Below are positions 23,214 to 32,485 of a stretch of 34,819 nt of DNA, in pieces. How positions within the stretch are numbered: the first letter of the stretch is position 1; each line of letters opens with the position of its first letter. A program made the translations under genes and the position numbers. This DNA comes from Alicyclobacillus contaminans DSM 17975. Its GTDB lineage: Bacteria > Bacillota > Bacilli > Alicyclobacillales > Alicyclobacillaceae. The notes beneath the pieces are model-generated. The model ran no database searches and was not told where the DNA came from. It worked only from the letters and a program-made list of their open reading frames with translations. The DNA is taken from contig NZ_AUCA01000034.1 in the NCBI RefSeq assembly GCF_000429525.1, positions 1 to 34,819 on the forward strand, in the 5' to 3' direction.

Positions 23214-25421
23214 TCACGCTGTGACCCGGCGGATGATGTCCAACACTCGGCCGGTCGATTGCGCCTGGCGGATGGCGGTCAACGCCTCGGCATCCGCCAG
23301 CAGCCGCATCAGGTCAGACAGTGCCTGCAGGTGCGCCTCGTGATCGATGGCGCCAAAGGCGATGGCGATATCGACCGGATCGTTGTCCGGGTGGCCAAAA
23401 GACACGCCCTGTTCGAGCGTGACCAGGCTCATGCAGACGCGATGGACGCCATCCTCCGGCCGGGCGTGCAATATTGCAATCCCGGGCACAATCACCATGT
23501 ACGGCCCGTTGATGGCAAGCGAAGATTTCATCGCGCTGACATATCCCGGTTCGACCGCACCGGCGTCGACCAGAAGGCGCCCGGCCAAGTCCACCACATC
23601 GTCGGGACGCTCCGCACGCGCCCGCACTTGAACACATTCCTCGGTGAGCACATCCAACATTCTCAGGACCTTCTTTCTGACACTCTCCACAGGGGGCGAA
23701 GGAACCGTGAGATACGGGGCCACACGCCGAAGCATGCGTTGGATCTCCTCTCGAACGGCACGTTCGTCCCCCACCTGACACGTTTGTTGAATCAGTTGAA
23801 ACATCGGTTCTGCCAACGCTGCGGCCGCCCCGCCGACACCCTCCGGCCCCCCCGTGACCTCAGTAACCCAACGCTGCAGCCGGCGTTCGTCCTCCGTCGG
23901 CAGCAGCGGATTGACCACGATGTGGGGGACGGGGGCATCGTGCAGCTCGACGGTGGAAACAATCACGTCCACCGAACGAGTTGGCGCTTGATGCACCCGG
24001 CTCTGGTCGAGCACATCCACCACCTGAAGGTTGGTGACGCTGGCTCCGATGCGGGACTGCAGAATCTTGCCGGTGCCAATCCCCCCCGCGCAGACCACCA
24101 GGGCGCGTACGGTTCCCACCGCACCTTTGGGCCGCGCCCATCTGCGCTCCAAGGCGGCGCCGAAGTGAAGGGCCATGTACCCGACTTCCGCTGCGGCGAG
24201 CGGCTGCCCAAACACTCTTTCCAAGAATTGCGCTGCGACCACAGCGGCATAATAGGCGAGGGCGTGATCCTCCCGGATCTCGTCCAACAGATCGTTTTCA
24301 ATGGAAATCCCGAGCAACCAGCGATGGATCATCGGTTTCACATGGAAGGCCAAACCGCGAAACAGCTCTTCGTCCGCACCGAGCCTCATGCCGAGGGCAT
24401 CGTCAACCGCCGCAAGCATGCGAGAGACCCAGTTCCGCGAGAAGTCGTCCAGGTTGGCCGTGTTCTGCGCTGAACCTTCCAGGTGGAGATTGGGATAGGC
24501 CCCGAGCATGTGCAGCGCCAGGGCGATGACCTCTTCCTCGGACCAGGTCAGGGAAAGCATCTGTTCCAAACGCTCCGCCACCTGCACGGCAAATGAAAAT
24601 TCCGTGGTTTCCCGCAATGCGTTGACATTTGGCTTGAACAGATCGACCGGGTATCCGAGGCGAATGCGTTGGCACGTGACCGCCCCGTACAGGGCCACCT
24701 TCGCCCACCACGATCCGAAACGCATTTCGGACGCCGGATTCCAACGCAACGCCCGCGCCATCGCAAGGAGGTCCGATTCCTCCAGCAACCGACGCTTGAC
24801 GAACGGATCGACATGCTGTCGCACGATGTCAAGCAACCGCTGGCCCTCATTGCCCGCATCGTTCGACGCGGTCCATCCGCAAGCGGCGAGCAGCAGCCGG
24901 AACGCTGCCTGCCGCCGAATCAGTTCGTCTCCCTCCACCTTGGCGCCGTAATGTGGTTTGCGAATCAGGCGAAGGCCGTGCGAAGCCAGCCAGAGGTCGG
25001 CTCTGTCCATGTCTGCGTAGATCGTTCGGAGGCTCGCTTCCAACCAGTCCTGCACCTGTTTGACGACGATGGGTTCGGGCGTGGTCAGCAGCACTGCCAA
25101 CAGACGGTGAAGCCGCCTGTCGGCCGCAGCCATTTGCACTGTCCCCTGCACCGCTGACCACTGGTGCCTCAGCGTCAATTTGGCTTCCGGTGTGTCCTCG
25201 AGCCAAACGCCGCTCCGCCGGTGAACCAGCCTCACCGGCATCGCTTCGCACGCCGTGGCCAACGCTTCCAAGTCATATCGGATACTTCGGTCGCTCCGTT
25301 GATACCGGCGGGCAAGTTCCTCGGTGGTCACCGGCTCCGAACGTTGCATCAATTCCTGAAATATCTGCTGCGCGCGTGGTCTCAACGAACGGATCTGGGC
25401 TATCCACGACTCGGAGTGCAT
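23214..25421 (-). CDS. PRD-domain transcriptional regulator with fused EIIB-like and EIIA domains
   Basis: A 735-residue BglG/MtlR-type activator. Its parts are an N-terminal HTH (about 10-65; EPVTTEELARRYQRSDRSIRY), further DNA-binding and linker sequence, and two PTS regulation domains (about 190-400). An EIIB-like domain has a conserved Cys in RALVVCAGGIGTGK (near 415). A C-terminal EIIA of the fructose/mannitol type (about 590-735) has its His in GIAILHARPEDGV and ends AHLQALSDLMRLLADAEAL. The ATG at 25419-25421 has AGGAGG upstream; earlier in-frame codons lack one. It should sense the phosphorylation state of the PTS and activate its own operon. No other EIIA gene lies in the operon, so its EIIA domain may also phosphorylate the EIIB (inference). 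Confidence 0.9.
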   Translation of the reverse strand: MHSESWIAQIRSLRPRAQQIFQELMQRSEPVTTEELARRYQRSDRSIRYDLEALATACEAMPVRLVHRRSGVWLEDTPEAKLTLRHQWSAVQGTVQMAAADRRLHRLLAVLLTTPEPIVVKQVQDWLEASLRTIYADMDRADLWLASHGLRLIRKPHYGAKVEGDELIRRQAAFRLLLAACGWTASNDAGNEGQRLLDIVRQHVDPFVKRRLLEESDLLAMARALRWNPASEMRFGSWWAKVALYGAVTCQRIRLGYPVDLFKPNVNALRETTEFSFAVQVAERLEQMLSLTWSEEEVIALALHMLGAYPNLHLEGSAQNTANLDDFSRNWVSRMLAAVDDALGMRLGADEELFRGLAFHVKPMIHRWLLGISIENDLLDEIREDHALAYYAAVVAAQFLERVFGQPLAAAEVGYMALHFGAALERRWARPKGAVGTVRALVVCAGGIGTGKILQSRIGASVTNLQVVDVLDQSRVHQAPTRSVDVIVSTVELHDAPVPHIVVNPLLPTEDERRLQRWVTEVTGGPEGVGGAAAALAEPMFQLIQQTCQVGDERAVREEIQRMLRRVAPYLTVPSPPVESVRKKVLRMLDVLTEECVQVRARAERPDDVVDLAGRLLVDAGAVEPGYVSAMKSSLAINGPYMVIVPGIAILHARPEDGVHRVCMSLVTLEQGVSFGHPDNDPVDIAIAFGAIDHEAHLQALSDLMRLLADAEALTAIRQAQSTGRVLDIIRRVTA

Positions 25422-25770
25422 ACAAGGCTCGCCTCCTGCCACAGCGTTGCGGAAAGAGAACTGCAAGAACTACAGTCTATGAAACCCCTTACAAACGAAA
25501 TTTTATGCCTGCTTTCAGCAGACGACAACCATTGAATGTTGTAGCCAGTTTCCGAATCATTGTGGAAGCAGACACGCACACCGGCGCCGCCCAAGTCCCG
25601 TTGCTGTGATGTGTGCCATCGTCGCGCCGACAGGCACATTCGCGCCTTGGACGCCATAGGATAAGAACGATGACATGCTCGGTAAGGCCCATTCGATGGG
25701 CTTTCCGTGGAAGTATCGACAGCCTGTGGGCGCCATGCGCTGCCTCAGGCGGTGAAAGTGGGGGGATGGA
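25422..25770. other. 349-nt divergent intergenic region
   Basis: This stretch lies between the PRD regulator (minus) and a small membrane protein gene (plus). It holds the promoter listed at 25500-25528 and a GGGGG ribosome site just before 25771. I see no convincing gene or clear palindromic operator here. Confidence 0.5.
25500..25528 (-). promoter_or_regulatory. Sigma-A-type promoter of the PRD regulator/PTS/GH130 operon
   Basis: Minus strand TTGTCG (complement of 25523-25528), 17 nt, TAAAAT (complement of 25500-25505), about 80 nt before the regulator start. Confidence 0.6.
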
Positions 25771-26319
25771 ATGGATTTGGGCCACATGCCCAGTGAGGCA
25801 TTCGCTGCGTTCAAGGGGGTTGTGATTGGTTTCGCATTTGTTCTACTGCTCATTGTGATAGCATGCTACATCTTCGTCGGCTACCTGCACTACCGATTAT
25901 TTCACAAGGCAAACGTGCGGCACGCTTGGCTGGCGTGGGTGCCTTTCGCCAATTTGTGGCCCCTGTTCGCGACGGTGCAGCTCAACCGCTGGCATATTGT
26001 CTGGTACTTCGCCGCGCCTGCCGCGGGCGTGCTTGCCTTCGCCGGAAACTCCGGTGCCCTGGCGTTCCTGGCCGTGCTGCTTGTCATACCGCTTGTTGTG
26101 GTCTCCATTCTCGTCCTCATCCGTCTCTATCGCGCATTTGGCATCAGTCTGTGGTGGCTTTTGCTGTATCTGGGGGCATTCATCCCCGGAGTGAAATGGC
26201 TGGCCAGCCCGGCCATCCTCGTCTTGCTGGCATACATGGCGTTCAGCCGGTCCGTGGTGTACCACTCCGATTTTCTCCAAAAGCCGCCGAATGCAAATCC
26301 TCCGCCGGGCTCCGATTGA
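25771..26319 (+). CDS. Small integral membrane protein of unknown function
   Basis: A 182-residue protein with helices at about 14-40, 52-66, 74-92, 94-117 and 125-155, and a short polar tail rich in Pro and Asn. The segment VRHAWLAWVPFANLWPLFAT, with an aromatic-rich 'WxAWVPFxNxW' and then LIRLYRAFGISLWW, resembles DUF5684-like small membrane proteins. I would not assign it firmly. No function is known. The ATG at 25771 follows GGGGG. It is a single gene ending at a two-way terminator. Confidence 0.7.
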   Translation: MDLGHMPSEAFAAFKGVVIGFAFVLLLIVIACYIFVGYLHYRLFHKANVRHAWLAWVPFANLWPLFATVQLNRWHIVWYFAAPAAGVLAFAGNSGALAFLAVLLVIPLVVVSILVLIRLYRAFGISLWWLLLYLGAFIPGVKWLASPAILVLLAYMAFSRSVVYHSDFLQKPPNANPPPGSD

Positions 26320-26336
26320 ACCCGCCGTTTCAAACA

Positions 26337-26367
26337 GCAGGCGCCCGGCTCGTCGCCGGGCACCTGC
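26337..26367. terminator. Bidirectional hairpin terminator between convergent genes
   Basis: GCAGGCGCCCGGC (26337-26349) pairs with GCCGGGCACCTGC (26355-26367), a 13-bp stem with one mismatch and a 5-nt loop. It lies between the ends of the membrane protein gene (plus) and the YwiB-like gene (minus). T tracts are short on both sides. Confidence 0.6.
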
Positions 26368-26381
26368 GGATATCATCCAGC

Positions 26382-26846
26382 CTATCCATTCACCGCGTTG
26401 TCGCCAAATTGGAGGGACAAGGCGACCTGTTGCGCCACATCGCCGATGGTCATTCGATACGCCACGCGAACGGTCCCACCGTGCGGGTGAATCTCCACGT
26501 CCACCGTCTCCGTGTCGGACACCACATCGAGCCACAGTTCCCCCATGCGCAGCGTTGAAGAAAACGTCAGTCCCGCCGCAAACGTGTGATTCCAGGTGAC
26601 ATCTCCGAAGCGCGTCAACATCACCGCCTCAGGCTCCACCCGCAGCACCAGGGTTCCCGATACGCCCGTTTCCGCGTCGTTGGGAAGCGCGAACGTCAAG
26701 GCGTGGAGACGACCTTTCTGGCGCCACGTGGCCTCCTTGACCACGACGCGTTCCTCCTCTGCGGGATGACCCGACTCATCCTGCGCCGTTCGATGCCAGG
26801 TCAGCGGGACCGTCCGTGCAAAGTCCTCCTTCGCCAGCCAGTACAT
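26382..26846 (-). CDS. DUF1934 (YwiB-like) beta-barrel protein
   Basis: A 154-residue soluble protein with the alternating-strand pattern of DUF1934, a small calycin-like barrel. Seen are GHPAEEERVVVKEATWRQKG, EAVMLTRFGDVTWNHTFAAG, LWLDVVSDTETVDVEIHPHG and GTVRVAYRMTIGDVAQQVAL. These match the family layout of a polyanion-like barrel with a VTLxRxG strand and a GxxxLxYxL end. The function is unknown. It begins 6 nt after the speB stop with a weak ribosome site, so it is probably translated by coupling. In B. subtilis ywiB also lies near the speE-speB region, which supports the call. Confidence 0.65.
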   Translation of the reverse strand: MYWLAKEDFARTVPLTWHRTAQDESGHPAEEERVVVKEATWRQKGRLHALTFALPNDAETGVSGTLVLRVEPEAVMLTRFGDVTWNHTFAAGLTFSSTLRMGELWLDVVSDTETVDVEIHPHGGTVRVAYRMTIGDVAQQVALSLQFGDNAVNG

Positions 26847-26852
26847 GGCCGG

Positions 26853-27731
26853 TCACTTCACAAACGCCAGCAGTGCCTCTCGCACCAGCTTGGCGGCCAA
26901 AATCTGAGCCAATTCGCTGGGATCTATCTGTGGCGCGACTTCGACGAGGTCAAAACCCACCACATTCAGCCTCGACAGCAGTTGAATCGCGCGAAACGCC
27001 TCCTGCGGGGTGATCCCGCCGTGTTCCGCCGTGCCGGTGCCCGGTGCGAAGGCTGGATCCATCACGTCGATGTCCCACGTCACGTAGACCGGATGTCCCT
27101 CCAGTTCCGGAAGCACCCGCTCCAAAGGCTGCGCCACTTCAAACGGGAAAAAGTGCGTGTGCGCCCGAGCCCATTGGAACTCCTGGCGCGTGCCGGAGCG
27201 AATGCCGAACTGGTAGACTCGATCCGGGCCGATGGCGTCACACACCTTTTTTATCACGGTGGCGTGGGAATACGATTCTCCCTCGTAGTCGTCGCGCAGA
27301 TCGGTGTGCGCGTCGATATGCACCACGCGGAGGTCCGGATATTTTTCCCACGCGGCGCGCAAACTGCCCCAGGACACCAGGTGTTCACCGCCGAGACCCA
27401 ACGGAAACTTATCCGCAGCGTACAGCGTCTTCACAAATTCATAGATCTGCTCCACGCTCTTTTTCGGATTGCCGAACGCGAGCGGAATGTCCCCGGCGTC
27501 GTAGTATTGGAGGTCGGCGAGATCCTTGTCCAGGTAAGGACTGTACTCTTCCAATCCCAGCGAGACCTCGCGAATCCGGGCGGGGCCCAGGCGCGTGCCG
27601 GATCGGAACGATACCGTCCAGTCCATCGGCATGCCGTAAATCACGGCTTTCGCCGACGCAAAATCGTCGGTCGCGCCGATGAACACATTGCCCGAATACG
27701 CGGGGTTGAACGGTTGAAATGCCTGGGTCAT
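26853..27731 (-). CDS. speB: Agmatinase
   Basis: A 292-residue ureohydrolase that converts agmatine and water into putrescine and urea. The binuclear manganese motifs are all present: [18 protein letters not shown] and [21 protein letters not shown] (more usually EV.P.D) is near the C-terminus. The ATG overlaps the speE stop codon (ATGA at 27728-27731). Together with speE it makes spermidine from agmatine, although the gene order places the aminopropyltransferase first. Confidence 0.95.
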   Translation of the reverse strand: MTQAFQPFNPAYSGNVFIGATDDFASAKAVIYGMPMDWTVSFRSGTRLGPARIREVSLGLEEYSPYLDKDLADLQYYDAGDIPLAFGNPKKSVEQIYEFVKTLYAADKFPLGLGGEHLVSWGSLRAAWEKYPDLRVVHIDAHTDLRDDYEGESYSHATVIKKVCDAIGPDRVYQFGIRSGTRQEFQWARAHTHFFPFEVAQPLERVLPELEGHPVYVTWDIDVMDPAFAPGTGTAEHGGITPQEAFRAIQLLSRLNVVGFDLVEVAPQIDPSELAQILAAKLVREALLAFVK

Positions 27732-28561
27732 CCGCGGACCAGCTCCTGCACGAATTTCGGCAGCGCGAACGCCGCCTGATGGACCTGTTCAGTGTAATAC
27801 TTCGTGTCCTGCACACGAATCGGCTGTTGGTCTCTGAGCGGGTGATATTTCTTGCTGCCCATCGTGAAACTCCACATTCCCGTGGGGTAGGTGGGCACGT
27901 ACGCCAGGTACAGCTCGCAGATGGGGAACAGATCGCGAACATCCGCGTGCACCTTCTGAATCAGGTCCTGATTTACAAAAGGAGATTCCGTCTGCGCGAC
28001 GAACAGCCCGTCTTCACGCAGCGCGTTCGACACCGCCTGATAGAATTCCTTGGCGAACAGCCCCACAGCCGGGCCGATGGGATCCGTGGAGTCGATGTAA
28101 ATCACGTCGAACTCGCCGGGATGATCCTTGACGTACTGGATGCCGTCCGTAATCTGCACATCCACCCGCGGATCGGACAATCCGGATGCGATGTTCGGGA
28201 AGTACTGTTTCGACACCTCCACCACGCGGCCGTCGATTTCGGCCAGCACGGCGCGTTCGACCGAAGGATGCTTGATGGCTTCCCGAATGACGCCACCATC
28301 ACCGCCGCCCACAATCAGGACGCTCTTCGGATTGGGATGAGTGTGCAGCCCGACGTGGGCCAGCATTTCGTGATACACAAACTCGTCCTTGTCCGTGGTC
28401 ATGATGCAGCCGTCGAGCACCAGCAGCGTGCCGTACTGCTCGGTCTCAACCACATCCATGGATTGATATTCTGTTTGTTCACTATGTAATATCTTGTTGA
28501 TTCGAAGGCCTATCTCCAAGTTGTCATTCTGTCGTTCGGTGAACCACAGTTCGGATCTCAC
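27728..28561 (-). CDS. speE: Spermidine synthase (polyamine aminopropyltransferase)
   Basis: A 277-residue enzyme that transfers the aminopropyl group from decarboxylated S-adenosylmethionine to putrescine. Motifs are [34 protein letters not shown] (cofactor loop), [12 protein letters not shown], and the active-site [12 protein letters not shown]. The GTG at 28559-28561 is chosen because AAGGAGGG lies just upstream and the length then equals B. subtilis SpeE. A longer frame has no ribosome site. It is the first gene of speE-speB-ywiB. Confidence 0.95.
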   Translation of the reverse strand: MRSELWFTERQNDNLEIGLRINKILHSEQTEYQSMDVVETEQYGTLLVLDGCIMTTDKDEFVYHEMLAHVGLHTHPNPKSVLIVGGGDGGVIREAIKHPSVERAVLAEIDGRVVEVSKQYFPNIASGLSDPRVDVQITDGIQYVKDHPGEFDVIYIDSTDPIGPAVGLFAKEFYQAVSNALREDGLFVAQTESPFVNQDLIQKVHADVRDLFPICELYLAYVPTYPTGMWSFTMGSKKYHPLRDQQPIRVQDTKYYTEQVHQAAFALPKFVQELVRG

Positions 28562-28591
28562 GGCAAGTCCCTCCTTATCAATGCCTGATGT

Positions 28592-28619
28592 ATTATACCA
28601 AACCTGTTCACGCCGTAAA
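28592..28619 (-). promoter_or_regulatory. Sigma-A promoter of the speE operon
   Basis: Minus strand TTTACG (complement of 28614-28619), 16 nt, TATAAT (complement of 28592-28597) preceded by TGG, an extended -10. It lies 30 nt before the speE GTG. Confidence 0.72.
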
Positions 28620-28748
28620 CCGTCGTCTGCCGCCACTGCTCGACATATTTCCCGGGCAACGAAGCGGCGGATTTACCTTTCCAATTTCGCTGCATGAATG
28701 GGGTCGGCACGGGCATACTAGGCCCTGGAATTTGGAGGAGGGTTTGGT

Positions 28749-30815
28749 GTGCCCAACCAGCCAACGACCGTTGCCAACCAGCAGAATCCCTCATCCCGCC
28801 GCTCCAATGGGTGGTGGCAGAGCCTCCCCTGGTGGAGCAAGTACTTGGCACTACCCCTCGTCTGCGGCTTCGGCAGCATGTCCGCGCTGCTTGTGAGCCT
28901 GCGCCTCACGCCGCTGCCGGAAGGAAGCATGGTCAATCCCACCCATGTCGACAGCGCCAACGGACAGCGTCTGGCGGAATGGACGCTGAAAGGAGACCGA
29001 ACGCTGTACGTCTCGCTCGCGGACATTCCGCCCGCGCTGCGAAACGCGACGATTGCCGTGGAGGACGCGAATTTCTACCACCACCTGGCGTTCAATCCCC
29101 TCTCCATCGCCCGCGCCCTGTGGGTTGATATGCGGCACGGGCACGTGGTGGAGGGCGGATCGACCATCACCCAACAGTTGGCGAAAAACCTCTACCTCAG
29201 CCAGGATCGCACCATCACCCGCAAGGTGAAGGAAGCGCTGTACGCCATTCAGTTGGAGCTGCACGCGAGCAAGGATGCCATTCTCGAAGCATACCTGAAC
29301 AATGTGTACTACGGTCACGGCGCGTACGGTGTGGACGCCGCCGCTCGCCTGTACTTCAATAAACCGGTGGAGGACCTCGACGTCGCGGAGTGCGCGCTGC
29401 TGGCGGGCCTCCCCAAAGGCCCGAGCCTGTACTCCCCGCTGGTCAATCCAGCGGCCGCCAAACGCCGCCAGCAGTTGGTGCTCCAGCGCATGGTGGCCAC
29501 CGGCGATTTGACGCCATCCGAGGCCAATGCGGCCTACGCGGAAAAACTGACGTTCCAGACCATGCGCTCACCGGTGGAGCACGCGCCCTACTTCACGTCG
29601 ACTGCGGTGGCCGAAGCAAAGCGCCGCTTCCATCTCACGCAGGAGGACCTGTATCGCGGCGACTTGCGCATTCAGACCACGCTCGATCCGCTCCTGCAAC
29701 AGGCGGCCGAACGCGCCATCGCCACCACGCTGCCAAAGGGCTCCCAACTGCAGGCGGCGCTCGTGGCACTGGATCCGCAGACAGGCGCAGTCCTGGCCAT
29801 GGCCGGGGGACGCGATTACACGACTTCGCCGTACAACCGGGCGCTGGCAGAACGTCAGCCCGGCTCCACGTTCAAGGGCATTCTCTACACCGCCGCGCTC
29901 CAGCACGGCTGGACCCCAGCGCGCCAGGTGAACAGCGCGCAGACCACGTTCCTGTACGATCAGGATAAGCTGTACACCGTGCATGACTACGGAGACATCT
30001 ACGCGCACCGCCCCCTCACGATGCGTGAGGCCATCGCGCGTTCGGACAACGTGTACGCGGTCACGGCGAACCTCGACGTAGGACCGGACACGGTGATGAA
30101 GTTAGCCGAACGGATGGGACTGGACAGCCCCATGAAACCCTACCCGTCCCTCGCGTTGGGCGTCTTCCCGGCAAGCCCACTGCAGATGGCCACCGTTTAC
30201 GCCACGTTGGCCAACGGTGGCTACCGCGTGCACCCGTTCACAGTGTCCTCGGTGCGCAATGAGCGGACCGGAGGGACCTGGGGCACGCGGACCCACGCCG
30301 ACCGGGTGCTCACCCCGCAGGTGGCCTTTCAGATGACCGACCTGTTGCAGAGCGTCTTTCAACCGCACGGCACCGGCTACGCCGTGCGCGGATACCTGCA
30401 TGGTCCGGCGGCGGCAAAAACCGGCACCACCAACGCGGATGTGTGGATGGTCGGCTACACCCCGCGCGTGGTCTGTGCGGTGTGGGTTGGATACGACGAC
30501 AATCGCGCACTGACGCTGCCCGAGTCCCACCTGGCGGCGCCCATTTGGGCCAAGTTCATGGGCACGGCGCAGCAGCGGCTGCCTTCCGATTGGTTCCATC
30601 CCCCCGCCGGGCTGGTGAAGCGCACCATCGATCCGCTCACGGCACAGCTCGCAACGGATCAGTGCAGCGTGACGGAAACGGATTACTTTGTGCGGGGCAC
30701 GGAGCCCACGGAGTCCTGTTCCCTGCACCCTGCCGCGCACAGCCAAGGGGCGGACACGCCCTGGTATCGACGCTGGCTCCGTGGGTGGTGGCCCCCGGGT
30801 TTGGGCCAACGGTGA
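28749..30815 (+). CDS. pbpG: Class A penicillin-binding protein (bifunctional peptidoglycan synthase)
   Basis: A 688-residue membrane-anchored cell-wall enzyme. There is one N-terminal helix (about 36-56). The GT51 glycosyltransferase domain (about 75-250) carries EDANFYHHL (catalytic Glu), GGSTITQQLAKNLYL and the NNVYYGHGAYGVDAAARLYF segment. The transpeptidase domain (about 310-600) has the SxxK serine in PGSTFKG, SDN in ARSDNVYAV and KTG in AKTGTTNADVW. A short tail has two cysteines (QCSVTETDYFVRGTEPTESC). The GTG at 28749 follows GGAGGAGGG. The position divergent from speE-speB matches B. subtilis pbpG (PBP2d), a sporulation enzyme there, and that synteny is the reason for the gene symbol. 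Confidence 0.9.
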   Translation: MPNQPTTVANQQNPSSRRSNGWWQSLPWWSKYLALPLVCGFGSMSALLVSLRLTPLPEGSMVNPTHVDSANGQRLAEWTLKGDRTLYVSLADIPPALRNATIAVEDANFYHHLAFNPLSIARALWVDMRHGHVVEGGSTITQQLAKNLYLSQDRTITRKVKEALYAIQLELHASKDAILEAYLNNVYYGHGAYGVDAAARLYFNKPVEDLDVAECALLAGLPKGPSLYSPLVNPAAAKRRQQLVLQRMVATGDLTPSEANAAYAEKLTFQTMRSPVEHAPYFTSTAVAEAKRRFHLTQEDLYRGDLRIQTTLDPLLQQAAERAIATTLPKGSQLQAALVALDPQTGAVLAMAGGRDYTTSPYNRALAERQPGSTFKGILYTAALQHGWTPARQVNSAQTTFLYDQDKLYTVHDYGDIYAHRPLTMREAIARSDNVYAVTANLDVGPDTVMKLAERMGLDSPMKPYPSLALGVFPASPLQMATVYATLANGGYRVHPFTVSSVRNERTGGTWGTRTHADRVLTPQVAFQMTDLLQSVFQPHGTGYAVRGYLHGPAAAKTGTTNADVWMVGYTPRVVCAVWVGYDDNRALTLPESHLAAPIWAKFMGTAQQRLPSDWFHPPAGLVKRTIDPLTAQLATDQCSVTETDYFVRGTEPTESCSLHPAAHSQGADTPWYRRWLRGWWPPGLGQR

Positions 30816-30835
30816 ACAAGGCCTGCCGACCTGAG

Positions 30836-30861
30836 CGGGTACCTGTGACCACAGGTACCCG
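30836..30861 (+). terminator. Hairpin after the PBP gene
   Basis: CGGGTACCTGTG and CACAGGTACCCG form a perfect palindrome with a 2-nt centre, 20 nt past the stop codon, followed by TCTTCAT. The T tract is poor, so termination may be partial. Confidence 0.5.
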
Positions 30862-31060
30862 TCTTCATGCGCGAACCTGTATAATCCTTCGCACAAAGCG
30901 CACGGATCGCCGAATATTTGTGCTAAAATGGCGCTGATTGACGCCGAACGTACGCAGCCAGGGTGGTCGGCTGTCCGCAGTCGAGATGGTCGTTCAATCC
31001 GAGCTGTGACGGCCCCGGCGGTCTGCCCAGAGAGGGTTACCCCCGAGAGGAGTGTCAGAG

Positions 31061-32248
31061 ATGAACCACCGCATCTCCAGCCGAGTACGGAACATCGCAC
31101 CGTCTGCCACCATGAGCGTGGATGCCAAGACGAAAGCGCTGTTGAAAGAAGGCAAACCGGTCGTCAACATGAGCGTGGGCGAACCGGATTTCAATACGCC
31201 GTTGCCCGCCTCCTTTGCGGGAATCCAGGCCATCACGGAGGGAAACACCCGGTACACGGCCGCCGCCGGCACTTTGGAATTGCGGCGAGCCATTGCCAGC
31301 AAGCTGATGGTCGAAAACGGGTTGCAGTTCAGTCCGGAGCAAATTGTGGTCTCTTCGGGCGCGAAGCATTCTCTGTTCAACATCTTCCTGAGCATCTGCG
31401 ACGACGGAGATGAAGTCATCCTTCCTGCGCCGTACTGGGTGTCGTATCCGGAACAGATTCGCCTCGCCGGCGCAGTGCCTGTGATTGTGTCGTGCGATGA
31501 GGCGTCCGGTTACAAGCTGACGCCGGAACAGTTGGAAGCCGCCATCACGCCGAAGACGAAGGCGGTGTTGTTGAACTCGCCGAACAACCCGACGGGCGCC
31601 GTGTATTCTGAGTCGGAACTGCGTGCGCTCGGCGCGGTGCTGGCACGTCACGATGTGTACGTGGTGACCGACGAAATCTACGAACGGTTGGTATACAACA
31701 CGCGCCATTTCAGCATTTCCGCCCTGGTGCCGGAATTGCAGCCGCGCACCATCGTGGTCAACGGGTTTTCCAAGGCATTCGCCATGACCGGATGGCGCCT
31801 CGGCTATATTGCCGCACCGCTCGATGTGGCGAAGGCGATCGCCAGCCTGCAGAGCCACGGCACCGGCAGCCCGTCCACCATTTCCCAGGCGGCCGGCGTG
31901 GTCGCACTGCAATCCTTCGATCCCTCGATGGTGGAAGAGTTCCACCGCCGGCGCGACGTTCTGGTACGGGAACTGCAGAGTATGCCCGGCATTCAATGCC
32001 TGATGCCGGAGGGTGCCTTCTACGTGTTCCCCAACATCAGCGGCGTATTTGGCAAAAAATTGGGCGGGAAAGTCGTGGACTCGGCAGCGACCTTCTGTGA
32101 ACTCCTGCTGGAGCACGACCTCGTGGCCGCCGTACCGGGTGAGGCATTCGGCGCGCCCAACAACATCCGCTTGTCCTATGCGACCTCCATGGCCAACATC
32201 GAAACGGCGGTGGAGCGGATCCGCTCATTTCTCGGCCGTCTGGCGTAG
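31061..32248 (+). CDS. Aspartate aminotransferase (class I, Ib type)
   Basis: A 395-residue PLP enzyme moving an amino group between aspartate and 2-oxoglutarate. Family signatures are VVNMSVGEPDFNTP, GNTRYTAAAGTLELR, APYWVSYPEQI, LLNSPNNPTGAVYS, VVTDEIYERLVY and the PLP-lysine site NGFSKAFAMTGWRLGY. PEGAFYVFPN and NIRLSYATS lie near the end. The Thermus/Bacillus AspB-type length and N-terminus fit. The ATG at 31061 is preferred because GAGAGGAG is 8 nt upstream; GTG at 31052 overlaps that site. A TATAAT at 30880-30885 could be its -10, without a good -35. It is a single gene with a hairpin after the stop. Confidence 0.92.
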   Translation: MNHRISSRVRNIAPSATMSVDAKTKALLKEGKPVVNMSVGEPDFNTPLPASFAGIQAITEGNTRYTAAAGTLELRRAIASKLMVENGLQFSPEQIVVSSGAKHSLFNIFLSICDDGDEVILPAPYWVSYPEQIRLAGAVPVIVSCDEASGYKLTPEQLEAAITPKTKAVLLNSPNNPTGAVYSESELRALGAVLARHDVYVVTDEIYERLVYNTRHFSISALVPELQPRTIVVNGFSKAFAMTGWRLGYIAAPLDVAKAIASLQSHGTGSPSTISQAAGVVALQSFDPSMVEEFHRRRDVLVRELQSMPGIQCLMPEGAFYVFPNISGVFGKKLGGKVVDSAATFCELLLEHDLVAAVPGEAFGAPNNIRLSYATSMANIETAVERIRSFLGRLA

Positions 32249-32277
32249 TCTGCTTGCCGTGCAGGGGCACAAGCGGG

Positions 32278-32313
32278 ACTTCAGGAGGGGAGCCGTGGGG
32301 CCCCTCTTGAAGT
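32278..32313 (+). terminator. Hairpin after the aminotransferase gene
   Basis: ACTTCAGGAGGGG (32278-32290) pairs with CCCCTCTTGAAGT (32301-32313), a 13-bp stem with one G-U pair. No T tract follows. Confidence 0.5.
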
Positions 32314-32485
32314 GCCGTTACACATCCAGATTGTCCAGTATGCTGGGACGGCCAGTCCATGTCCTCTCGCACTGCTGTAGATGTGGATCCCCATGCGGCG
32401 GGTGCTCCATCGACGTATAGCCAATTTGTGTAGAGTTTTGTAAATGACCAATTCTGCTTTGTGTGTTCACAGAGGAGGAGTTTCT

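Noticed and set aside
30955-30985. AGGGTGG-like sequence in the aminotransferase leader, suggesting a T-box
   Set aside because: The rest of the T-box core (ACCGCG), a specifier stem and a terminator with a T tract are not seen, and the leader is too short.
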